This document shows, in pieces, positions 23,462 to 34,464 of a DNA stretch of 64,000 bases. Numbering within the stretch: position 1 is the first letter of the stretch; every line of letters starts with the position of its first letter. The notes beneath the pieces were generated by a model. It was not told where the DNA came from and made no database searches. It was given only the letters and a program-made list of their open reading frames with translations. Made by a program: the position numbers and the translations under genes. This stretch comes from Pleodorina starrii (Eukaryota; Chlorophyta; Chlorophyceae; Chlamydomonadales; Volvocaceae), in assembly GCA_030267565.1 (NCBI GenBank), contig BRXU01000040.1, positions 806,001-870,000 of the forward strand. Reading direction: 5' to 3'.

Positions 23462-26400
23462 CTACGTGCCGTTCGCAATGGCCTGTGCCGCAGCATGCAT
23501 GCTCTGCAACTGCGACGCCAGCAGCCCCGCCTGCTGCCGCTGCACCTCATGCTTCTGCTGCGTGGCGCGCAGCTGCTCCCGCACCGCCGCAAGCTCGGCC
23601 GTCTTGTGTCCCAAGTCGTCCTTTGCCCGGCGGTGCTCCGACTCGCTGTGGACCAGGTCGTCCTTGGTACGGCGCAGCTCGGACTCGAGCGCGGAGAGCC
23701 TGGGTGTGGGGGTCAGAACAGGGCACAGGCGACGGCGGCGGCGGCGAGGTGAACGGGAGCAGGTACAGACGCGGGGTCGCATATCGGTGCGCGTGACGAC
23801 AGGAATGCCCCGTGGCGGCCCAGCTGGCGGCCAGGTAGAAGGCGCCATCGCGTGAGCAGCGTCAGGCGTTGGGGCTGCCCAAGTCTGGGCGGGGTTGGGC
23901 GTTTGGGCCAGAGTCCAAATTGGCACAATCCGCATGCGAGCAGACGATGGCAGGCGGATCGGCCCTGGCCAACCAACGGGCCATAGCGCTGGCTGCCACC
24001 GGCGCAATGACCACCATTTTGGACCAGCCCGGCCCAGCCCAGCCCAGCCCGACCCGACCCAGTGCTCGTTCGCACCGACCAACCTGGTGTTCCCGTGCGT
24101 CAGCTGCATCTGCGCCGCGTCGCGCTGGCGGGACAGGTCGCCGACCTGCTCGTCCGTCGTGCGCTGCAGCCGCTGGTGCGCCTCGCGTGCCTCGCTGATG
24201 TCCCGCTCCAGCCGTTGCTTCATGTCCTGCAGGCGGCCCTGCTCCTGCTGCAGCCTGGCCGGAAGCACACACGAATGGCCGGCGACACAGGGCGGTGGGG
24301 AGGGCGGGCCGTGCCGTGCCATGCAGACGTTGAAGGGGCAGGAAAGAAGCCCCGCAGCCGCAGTAATTGAGGCGACGTTGGGGAAGGAGGCCCCGCATGG
24401 GCACGACCAGTCACAGCAAACATCGCTGCGGACGCGCAGGTAGGGTGGCGGAAGCGCCCGCGTGCTGACATGCTTCCACCATTCTCATCATGGGCCATTC
24501 TAGGCGCTCTCTTTCAGGGTTGTGTATGTACCAGTACGTTTCATGCAGCCGAGAGAGACGGTTAATCGGTTATGCGCAGTCAAATGGAAAGGCGCGGCCG
24601 CTGCCACACGCCAACGCCTAGCACTGCTCATGCACGCTGCACCCGCGCGTCGGTGCTCTCGCTCACTTTTGGTTCTGAGCCGCCGCCTCGCGCAGCTGCG
24701 CCGTCAGCTCCACAACGTCCTGCTCCCGCTTGCCCATCCGCTCGGTGAGCGCCGCCGCCGCCTCGGCGTACCGCTCCACCTCGGCCCGGTGCTCCCGGCG
24801 GGACTTGTCCGCCTCCGCCTGGTGTCGGCCGCACTGCGCCTCCAGCGACCTTCGGTGCGGCGGCAAAGCCCGCGAGCAATACGGTATAAGCAGGGCCATG
24901 GCGCCAGCGGCTCAGGCCTCGAGGTGTGAGAGCCGCCCGGCGCCGGCAGAGGTAGCGCAAGCGGCGGCCTGCTGCCCCCGAGGCTGCTGAAAAGGACACT
25001 GGGGTTTCTGTTTCTAAATTACCGGTAAGCCAGGTTGACAGCGCTTGTTAAAAACACACACTCTGGCTCGGACGGCCCTGGACACAACCCACTTGCGCAC
25101 AAGAAATGAAATCATCCGGTGCTGCAAGCGCAGCCCCCGCGCCCGTGCCCCGGCCCCGCTCCGGCCGGCCTTACTTTATTTGCTCCTGGTACTTTCGCGC
25201 CTCCTCGGCCTGCTGCTGCAGCAGCGCCCGCTCCCGCTCCGCGGCCTGCTGCGCGGCGGTCGCCGCCTGCTGCTGCAGGGCCGAGACCTGCTGCCGCGCC
25301 GCCGAGAGCTCCTGCTGCTGGGCGGCCGACTGCTGCCTCTCCGCGGCTAGCTCCTGCTGCAGGTGCTCCGACTGGGACTACGTGCGGATGGACCCGGGGG
25401 GATATTGCGATCAAGTCGGAAACCTAATGAACGGCGTTGCTATACCGATGGGGAGTCTGGAGGGGGTTTTGGGACAAAGGCGTCGGCGAGCAGGGTTGTG
25501 GTGCAGGCACGCAGGGGCCTTCAGACGCACCCGCACGCGGCTCGGCGGCTTGGGCTACCCAGGCCAACTCGGGATTCGCTCGTTTTCCGCAGCAACATCG
25601 CCCGCCCCCCATGATTCATGCAGGAAAGCGCCCGGGGCCGCCTGCCTACCCGCGCGTCCTCCAGCTCCGAGTTCGCTGTCCGCAGCGCCGCCTGCGTCAT
25701 CTCGCAGCCGCGCCGCTGCGTCGACAGCTCCTCCGCCGTCCGGCGCTGCTGCTCCTGCACCGCCTGCACCCACCCACCACCCAATAACACAGCACCCACA
25801 AAAGGGAGCGGCAACAGAGGCAACAGAGGCAACAGAACCAGCGGCAAGTCGACACATCGCACAATGCCTGCTTCCAACTTCTTAGCACCACCAGCAAGCA
25901 GCAGCGCCAGAAACAATTCCATTGCAGACACGCTGGTAGCCGCCCGGAGGCCGCCGACGGCCGGCGACAAGGGCGCTGCTGGGCTGAGCAGGGCCGAGAA
26001 GTCGCGCTACGCGGGCTCAAGGGCTGTGGGATTGCGCTCATGGGGCTTTCCGAAGAGCGATCGGACGAAAGCCGTTGCAGCCAGACGCGTGACACTATGC
26101 CGCCGGCGAAAGCACGCACGCACCGCCAGCTTCTGGTTGGCCTGTCGCTCGCCCTCCTGGGCCTCCTGCAGCTGCCGGCGGAGGGCCTGGTTGTCATTGT
26201 ACAGTTGCTGCGGGGCGGGAGTTCGCGGCAGGGGTGCGGCAGGGCAGGCAGCAAGCGTGTCACCGGTGAATCATCGCTCCCCCCAATCAAGGACAGCGTG
26301 TTGCTGCGTCCCGCTCGCATGAAAGTCCACGACCCTTCGCGGAAAGCTGCAGGGGAACTGAAACCCTTCGTTACTGCACGCCGAAGCCCGCTCTCCTTCA

Positions 26401-29400
26401 CTCCTTTTTGACGAAAAACCTACAGGCGGTTCGCCCTTTCCTACACCCCTACAGGCTTCGCAAAGGCTGTCCTCCTCCTCCCGGAAGAAATACAGTATCG
26501 TAAAACCCTGAGGCGCAGGCCCCAGCCCGCTCACCGACAGCAGGGGTTCCTGCGAGTTGCTGGCCAGCCCCACGTGCGGCGGCGAGGGCGGCCGGCTGTA
26601 TCCCCCGGCCGCGACACCGTTCCCCGCCGCCGTCGTCGCAGCCACAGCCGCGGTCGCCGCCGCAGTCGCAGCGGCGGCAATGGTCCCCGGCGGCAGACCA
26701 TACATCTCAGCCTGCACCTGCCACCCCATGGCAGCGTGCGCGAGTCCTGAGGCCAGGGCGGGATGCTGCTGCAGCGGCGGCGCGCTGTCGGACACAGGCG
26801 CAGTGGCGACGGGGGCGGCGGCTGCGGCCGCTGCCGGCGGTGCCGACGCCGTAATGCCGGCGGCGCCACCGGCGCCTGCCGGTCCCGCCGCTGGCTGGGG
26901 CTGGACAGGCAGCCGGCCCCGCGCTAGCGGCGGCGGCGCCGCTGCCGCGGCTGCCGCCACGGCCGCATCTGAGGCCGGGCGCTTGAGTGCCCGGCCATCC
27001 ACCGCATCGCCTGGCGCCTGGGCCGCTAGCGGGTGGCCGCGAAGCCCCGTCGCAGCGCCCCCGGCCGCACCTGGCCCCCTCGCTCCAGCCGCGCCAGCCG
27101 CTGGTATTGCTGCCGCTGCGCCTGCCTCTGGCAGCGGCGCCGCCCGTTGTTGGTGCACGGCGGCAGCGCCGCCGCCCCTACGACGACCGCCGCCCAACCA
27201 GGCACCCTCAGCGGCCGCCGACAAATCTCCTTCGCCGGCTCCCCCGCGGATGCGCGGCATTGGCTGCGGCCTGCGGGCCGCAGCTTCCGCCGCTGCCTTC
27301 GGCGGCGTAGCCGCCGCCGGCGGCGGCGGATCGGCCGTCAGGTCAATGGGGTCGTCCTCTGCGCCAGCGCCGGTGCCGATGATGCCGGTCGGCACGGCAC
27401 CTCCTGGGCGGCCCGGCGTCGGCGCCGCCGCGGGCGGCACGGCTTGGGCCGCATCAGCTGGCTCCCCGAGGCGCCGCTTCCCGGGCCGCGGAGCGGCGGC
27501 GGTGGTGGCGGAGGCCGCGGGGTCCTGCCGCAGGGGCGATGCGGGTCGCACCAAATGGGAGGCGCCGTGGCCGGTGCCGGCGCTGCTGCCTGCGGCGGCG
27601 GCTGCGGCTGCGGCGGCGGCTGCGGCGGCAGCCCTGCTCTGCGCCGCTCCCGCGCTGAGTCGGGAGCGTAAGCGCCCGGGCTTGGGCGGGCTCTGCGGCG
27701 TGGGGTCCCGCGGCTGCGGCTGACGCGCCGGGGAGCGCTGCGGCGAAGGCTGCGGCGACGGTGGCAGGGCCGGCAGTGGCTCGGACGCCGGGACGCTCAG
27801 GATCAACTGGTAGACGTCTCCGGAGTACCTGGCCGGGCAGGGCGTGCACGGAAGGAGGGGGCAGGGAATGCTGGCGGAGCGCCGGAGGCGGAAGCGTACC
27901 TGACGGAGAGGGGGCATCCTTTCAGCTGCGTCACCCAGCAACCCGCTGCTCCCAACACAGCCAGTCGCGGGTCCTGCCCCTGCAGCCCCCTAAACGTGTC
28001 CACCGTCCATTCGCCCAGCCAGCAAGCCCAGCGCCCATCGCGCCGCGCCGCCGGCTCCCCAGTCCCCACCCACCTGGATTGCCCGGAGCGAGAGCCCACA
28101 TATCCGGCGATGATGTACAACGCGTCACGCCCCACCAGGCTCACCGTGTGGGCGGAGCGGCCTGCAGGTTACAGGGCAGCGGGCTCAGCATCAACTGCCG
28201 TAACGGGTAACACCGCCGCTTACCGTATGCTGTCTGGGCCGGCCGGCGCCGGCTGGCTGCAGCCCTTACGCGCCACTGCCTCTGCCTTCAGAGAGAACGC
28301 GCGGGATCCCCTCGTCCTCATTGACGCCTCCATTTCGGATTCTCTGCCCTATGTTGATGCGTTGGCCCTCTCCCGCGTATGGGGGTATGGGTTGATGGCA
28401 TGGGTTTCATCGCCGTGTCACCCCAGGCCAGGTCCCCACCTCCCCAGCCGTGGCCTCGTCCGTGGACTTCCGTGTGGCCCCAGCCGCCCCCAGGCCCGCC
28501 CCGGCAGCTGTTGCGTTGCTTACCCTGTGGCTTGCTGTGTGCGGCGCTGCCGGTGCTGGACGGCGGCTCGTCCCCCCGCGACCAGCTCAGGCGGCCGGCG
28601 ACAGGGCACACCGTCAGCGTGTGCACATCCGCCAGCCGGTCCTCCTGCTCGCCGGCTGCTGTGCCACCGTGGATGAGCAGCCTGGACAGAGGCGAGGGAG
28701 GTATAAAGAGAATTTCGCAGCGGAGAAGGAGACGGCGTTCGCGAACGGAGGGAGGGGGGAGGGAGGGCTGTCCAGGTGAGATGCGAAATCAGTACTGGTT
28801 CTAGTTACCAGCCCCGTAGGCAACCATGAGGGAGGGATGGGGGAGGAAGAGGGGTGCCCGGCGTGAAGCACGGGGAGGCGGCGAGGCGGGATCTGCGGGC
28901 CAGCGGTAGGCGCTTGGGACCGCGACAATCGGAAAGGCGCCATCTCAGTTCGGCCCTCTTGCATTCCTGATATACCTGCCAGCCTCACTTCCCTTCAGCC
29001 AGCCGTGCACCAGTTCCCGCTCCGCGCTCCTCGGCCCTGTGCCCACTGACCCTGCTGCCCCTTCCTGAACCCGTCTACTCCTTGCTCACCCCACATCCGT
29101 CGTCCTTCCTTTCCTCTCCCCTCAACCGCCCGACTTCGTGCGCTCCGTTACGTCAACCTGGCTCTCCGGCAGCACGTCCCAGCAGCCAGCCGCACCTGCT
29201 TCCCAGCGCCACGGCGCGATGGCTAGACCGCGCCTGCGGCCACGCGCCCGTCACCGGCGGCGCCATCCAGCGGTTGAGCAACGCGTCGTACACCGCCAGC
29301 ATCTCGCTGGCGTCAACCACCCCGCCTTCCGTACGACCGCCGTACAGGTAGCACCTGGACGCGTGCGAGGGGCATTCTGAGCGCGCCGATGAACACACGC

Positions 29401-31019
29401 AGGTCCGCGCCGCAGGCCGAACGTTGCATGGTAAGGTTTTTCCACTCTTGATTGCCGCAATTGTGGAGTAGAACTGGTAATAAGGATCCAGATGGGTGAT
29501 GGGTGACAACGCCAGGCCGCAGCGCCGGATGCGATTTGCTGGCGGCCGCCGCACGCGCATATCCTGTCGTCGGTGCTCCACCCCGTCGCTCCGCTACGCC
29601 CTCCCTCCGCCCCTCCCTCCGATGCAGGCGAGCGGCTGCTACCTGACATCATCGCCACCTGACCCAAATTGCCCATCCCGCCATCCTCCATCCATCCTCT
29701 ACCAACCTTTGGTGCCCCCCCCGCACGGCACTCAAGCAGTGGGCTGGGCGCAAAGCTCCCGCCCTGCAGCCCCACACCCCGCCGCTTGCCTCCCCTCCCC
29801 CCACCTGCTGCCTATGGCCGTGCAGCTGTGGTAGGCGCGCGGCACAGGCGGCGGCACGCCGCCGGCGCCATCGGGTGTGACCCGCTCCACCGTCAGCGTG
29901 TCCGTACGAATGACGTACAGGTCGTTGTGGAAGTCGACGCCGCCGTACCCGCCGAACACGAGGATGACCCGCGGGTCGCAGGGGTGCAGCTCCGCGGAGT
30001 GGGCCGTCCGGGAGAGCAGGGAGGCGTCTCCCCTGGCGAGGGCGAGGGCGGCGGCCCCGCACGCGCATCGAAGGCGTGAAGATGGCAGGCGTGCGGATGG
30101 GAGCCGTGCTCCGACTGGGGATCAGGGGCCCTCGTGATGATGGTGATGGAATGGTGCTCGTATTCCTTGCTATTGGGTATGGGCTTGCGGGTCAGGCCAA
30201 GACAACGGCAACGGGACAAAGCCGGGGAGCCAGCACTGGGACGGGACCTCCGGCTGCAAGGCAGCGGGGCGCACATGACAGGCTTCCGTGTGCCGACAGG
30301 GAAGCGTGCGCACCTGATCTGCGGCTTCGTCCAGGTGAGCGTTTGCACGTCCAAGACGTGCACATCATCGAACACTTGCTCGTTGTCGCTCCCAGCGACC
30401 ACCCAGATGTACCGACCGCCCACCAGCGTTGCCGTGTGGTTGGCGCGCGGTCGGAAGCCGTTTGGGATGCTGGGACACAGCACGGACCACGTGTGCGTGG
30501 CAGTGTCCAGGCAGAGCACGTCGCCATAAAAGGTGGAGCTGCGAGGTTGGAGGGAGCGTGGGTTGGGGTGTGGGTGGGTGGTTACGGAAGGCCCCGGGGG
30601 GAGGGGGACCCTTTGATGGGCAGCCTGGAGCGGCAGGGGTTCGCGTTACTGCGCCCAAGGGCTCGAGCCCCTTCAGGGCCCGCTATTTCCCCCCTGCATT
30701 TGGTAGTCAACGTAGGGCCCAAGAGGCATGCTCCTGAGACGGGAGTTGGGGCCAAATTGCGGGCGTTGGCGGTTGGCGGTTGGGGGCTTCATTTCCCGCG
30801 CCCAGCAGCGCCCGCGCACGGCGTTGCGCCCGCAGCTCACCCCTTGCGACCCGCGATCACGTATATGCAGCCGTTGACGGTGGTCGCCGTGTGAGAGGCG
30901 CGCTCGAGCCTCAGCTGCTTGTGCTGCTCGTGGCTCTGTCCGCCCACAAGCCGCCATCGCGAGGGATGCGACCCATCAAAGCTCATGGGCGATTTACCCG
31001 ATGGACTCGCCCGCACCAT
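23462..31019 (-). CDS. Kelch-repeat plus coiled-coil protein
   Basis: Thirteen exons join in phase to 1107 codons: 31019-30841, 30538-30314, 30032-29805, 29354-29196, 28681-28524, 28161-28074, 27828-26535, 26207-26124, 25763-25650, 25377-25175, 24849-24667, 24254-24084 and 23699-23462. Residues 1 to about 365 form kelch blades: RASHTATTVNGCIYVIAGRK, FRPRANHTATLVGGRYIWVV, VILVFGGYGGVDFHNDLYVI, CYLYGGRTEGG and ALYIIAGYVGSRSG, closing with YSGDVYQLIL. A linker of about 410 residues rich in Ala, Pro, Gly and Gln follows, all in one 1294-base exon. The last 330 residues are continuous coiled coil (QLYNDNQALRRQLQEAQEGE, RQQVSALQQQAATAAQQAAE, LSALESELRRTKDDLVHSES), ending AIANGT. The order kelch-linker-coil and the size resemble the cell-end/cytoskeletal protein Tea1. 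A scaffold role at the cytoskeleton or cilium is inference. Divergent from GUN4. Confidence 0.85.
28695..28745 (-). repeat. Intronic repeat family B, copy in the kelch gene
   Basis: Minus-strand sequence GAACGCCGTCTCC, then TTCTCCGCTGCG and a T-rich TTTATACC end, lies in intron 4 just before the acceptor of the exon starting at 28681. It matches the core of the elements at 52860-52948, 53596-53684 and 56421-56480. Confidence 0.6.
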
Positions 31020-31725
31020 GGGTGGAGGCTGCGCTGCGCTTGCGCATCGACAGTTGTCTCAAACACCACAGCCCGCGCAAAGTTGGAGGATTAAAAATTA
31101 TGACGGAGCTTCAACATATAACGTGTTATGAGCTTTTTATAAGGTGGACCTCCCAGGTTACGGTAGTAAAGGCAAACTCAAGTTTCAAGCTTTCAACAAA
31201 TGGATGAATCCTTGGCGGTTGGAATTAAGATTACTTTAAATGCTGTGTTAAGGAACGCTTTGTAAAGAAATTTGTGTGCTTGGTCTCCGGACATGAAAAG
31301 GACGTGCTGTCTCCGCCATTGCACGCGCAGCACGATGCTCTTGGAGCCCGGCACTGACCTGCCTAAGGCGCTAGATAAAACTACCTAGAAGTAATCATAC
31401 TACTTGCATAATTTTGTTTGTGTACATAATTTCGTCGTTGGCGGGTTTGGCGCAGATTAACGTTCTGTGGTGATGTTGTCTCAGCGATCCAAAGTTGAAA
31501 CATATGGTTGCGCAGATATGAACTTGCCTGAGCACGCAAGCAGTCAGGATTCGTGGCCTTTCTCTGAAAACGGTCCACTTGCCGTACAACTATTGTTCGC
31601 CTTAATCTCACAAAAATCTGAGGGCGTATGCTCACGAACACGAGCTCGACCTGTTGCTTACCTTTTAGATCCACCATCTTAGCGGTTGTTCATTTGATTC
31701 GCGCATCTTGCAGCAAGGCTTGAGG
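31020..31725. promoter_or_regulatory. Shared 5' region of the kelch gene (-) and GUN4 (+)
   Basis: The divergent start codons are 706 bases apart. The stretch is AT-richer than its neighbours, notably 31090-31500. No core element or light-responsive motif is called. It holds no supported exon. Confidence 0.45.
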
Positions 31726-32621
31726 ATGCAGGCACCTTTGCAGGCCCCGGCCAGCAGTGGCCTGTGCCGCAATCGTGCGCAGAAGCTTGGGCGGCAGGCC
31801 TTCAGCTTCCCGCGCACTGCCGCGCACCGATCCTGTGCACCGACTCAGACGCCGCCCTCTCTGCATGTTCGCTCGGTCGCCGTAGCTGCAACCGGCAAGC
31901 TTGACAGCCTTTCTCTCTTTGGCGACAGCACCAGCAGCCTTCTGGGTGGCGGGCCGATCGTGGAGAAGAAGAAGGTGTCGCTGAAGGATGCGGTCATGGC
32001 AGTCCCGCTGCTCTCAGAGGTGAGGTCCTGCATAAAGTTGATGAGAGGCCATTTCAATTATTTCGTATGCTTTTTAATTAAGATGAGATCTACGGTTTCG
32101 CGACTCGCGCTGATGTTTCACAGGTGGGCATGGATTACACGGCCCTGCGCAACAACCTGGCCGACAGCGAGTTCAGGAAGGCGGAGGACGAGACTCGGGC
32201 GCTGTTGATCAAGCTGGCGGGCGAGGGCGCCGTTAAGCGGAATTGGGTCTATTTCACTGAGGTGAAGGACATTTCGGTGACGGACTTCCAAACCCTGGAC
32301 AATCTGTGGAAGGCGGCCAGCAACGGGAAGTTTGGGTACAGCGTGCAGAAGGAGATCTGGGTGCAGAACTCGAAGCGGTGGCCAAAGTTCTTCAAGCAGA
32401 TTGACTGGACCACCGGGGAGAACAACAACTACCGGAAATGGCCCATGGAGTTCAACTACAGTCTGGATGCTCCCCGTGGGCACCTTCCCCTGACGAACGC
32501 CCTGCGGGGGACACAGCTGTTTCAGGCAATCATGGAGCACCCAGCGTTCGAGGCGAAGACCAAGAAGTCCATAGATGAGAAGGCGGCGGAGGCGGCCACG
32601 AGCACGCTGAAGCTGTTCTAA
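31726..32621 (+). CDS. GUN4: GUN4 tetrapyrrole-binding protein, plastid
   Basis: Chloroplast protein that binds protoporphyrin IX and Mg-protoporphyrin and stimulates Mg-chelatase in chlorophyll synthesis. It is also implicated in plastid signalling. Two exons, 31726-32019 and 32124-32621, give 263 codons with one 104-base intron. The first ATG (MQAPLQAPASSGLCRNRAQK) opens a Ser/Arg/Ala-rich stretch of about 60 residues that looks like a transit peptide. The GUN4 core runs from DYTALRNNLADSEFRKAEDE through RNWVYFTEVKDISVTDFQTL and FGYSVQKEIWVQNSKRWPKF to WPMEFNYSLDAPRGHLPLTN, the greasy ligand-binding palm. A short charged tail ends at STLKLF. No N-terminal helical bundle of the cyanobacterial type is present. 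Divergent from the kelch gene. Confidence 0.95.
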
Positions 32622-34464
32622 TCGAACTGCACAGCCGTGCGGGGGCGGGGGCATGGGGCGGGATAATGGAACTTGGGGTATGTACGGCAAGCAGGGGTGG
32701 GCCGCATACAGCCTGACCGGGACCTGAACACTTTGCTACCCGGGCCGCTGTCGTACACACGTGCACACTTGGGTTACGACGCTATCGGTGTGCACTATCG
32801 GCGAAGCCCAGTGGTGGTGGGCCGATCTGGGCCACAGGGAGGTTTTGCCCCTGGCGGCGGAAGGCACACACCGCACAACCCTGCAGGACAGCATTTTGGG
32901 CGTTGCAGTAAGAATCTGCGCCGCCCGCGCACTGACCGTTTTGTTATGGCTTGACGTTCTTTTGACTTTTCTGGCGCGTTCGTCGCTGTATGCGGCCCTA
33001 GTCGCGGCGACTGGAAATCGGCTTGACATGGGCTGGGGGCAGGTAGGCGTGGTGCCGTGTTTAGGTCTTGTAGAGCCAATTACGTTTGCTAGTAGTGCGT
33101 ATTGACAGAGGGTTAAGCCATGACCCTCCCATGTACGGTAGCCTTCAACTGGGCAACGAACCGGGACCGCGGACGCAAGGGCTTTTAGGAAGTTAGGCTA
33201 CTAATGCACGCCGCTGATGGCGGGACGCTGCGTTACCTCGCACGCATCTCATGAGGCGTCGCCTTACATGTGCTTGGAGGCTGCCTCCTTGCCTGAGGAA
33301 CCCACAGCTGTTGCTGGAGAGCGTGCTTGTGCTTAGGGACGCAGGTTTGCAGCGAAGTGAGGGAGAGTGTGATGAGAGGCCCGCGCCACAAGGCGCGGAT
33401 GGCTGAGAGGAGGGCTGCGCTAGTCGATTGGTTTTGTGTTCATGCTGCGTTGCATTTTTAGCAGTTAGGATGCACGGGGGCTGGGATTTAGGTTGCTGCT
33501 GCGGCCGCTTGCCTCTGTTACCTTCTGTCTGTTGCGGATTGCTTACCCACCGAAGTGAATTATAGTTTTCGGGGTCGTCCGTGGGTCCCGAAAGCTAACA
33601 ACGGTCAGAGCGCGAGCGCGATCAAGGAAGCGCTCGCGAAGATGCGCCGCACCGCCCCCCGGTTGTGAATCCAGCACCGCCAGGCACGAGGAGATCTCGC
33701 TTACGGCGCATCCTGGCGCGGCAGCACTCAGAACGGCTGGGAACGCATATGCATTTCATCATTCCACGGGCGAGGTCTCGCTTCTGGCCCACACGAAATT
33801 TACTCCCATTGATGGCCTAAAGCTCTGCCCTGTCCACGAACGGTGTTGTGCAAAAGACATCACGATCTTTTCAGCCCGTGGTTACATAGTGGAGGCAAAG
33901 CCAACGACCATGCCAAAACACGAGTCATGTATGCAACCGTCCTGGGGCCATACAGCACCGGCGGTCCGTAAGTACGGCACCGCGCTCTACTATCTGTCTA
34001 CGAAACCGAAGCCTACGAGCCCTAATTCGAACCCACTCTCCCTTGGCGCAGTAGCACGCGCATGCATCTGATCACGCTACATAAATCACATCACTATACA
34101 CCGCGGCGCCCACGCCACAACCGCAACTCCTTTGCTGTAGCGCAGTACAGGCACACCCGTACAGTGCCCCCAGCCCGCTCGCCGCTCGCGAAACGCCGAC
34201 AAATCCCGACATTCTGTATGCGTCCGCCCTCGCTCCGTCGCCCGTGCTGCTTGACTGCGAAGCATTTCGCACTCGCGTCCATTTCGGCGGCTGCAGCAGG
34301 TTCTCCTGCCGCTGCCGCAAAAACCAGCTGTACACTGCTCATATCTCAGCAGTAGTAGCTACCTTAGCTACACTCCTGCACAAGTCATCGGCTTCAGCCT
34401 CTGGCTGGCTAGCGCATTGACACCTTTGAAAAAGACAAACGCCGCCAACTTGCTAGCTAGCTAG
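32622..34464. other. Convergent stretch between GUN4 and the IQ-motif gene
   Basis: I see no supported exon over 1.8 kb. It holds the 3' untranslated regions of the two convergent genes. A candidate TGTAA for the IQ gene is at 33886-33882. I found no TGTAA for GUN4. A GCTA tandem tract (34452-34467) runs into the IQ gene stop codon. Confidence 0.5.
33882..33886 (-). terminator. Candidate polyadenylation signal of the IQ-motif gene
   Basis: TTACA on plus, TGTAA on minus, lies 579 bases past the minus-strand stop at 34465. Confidence 0.4.

Noticed and set aside
26557..27723. Plus-strand 388-codon Ala/Gly/Pro-rich frame
   Set aside because: It is the shadow of the single large linker exon of the kelch/coiled-coil gene on the minus strand, which is joined in phase to kelch and coiled-coil exons.
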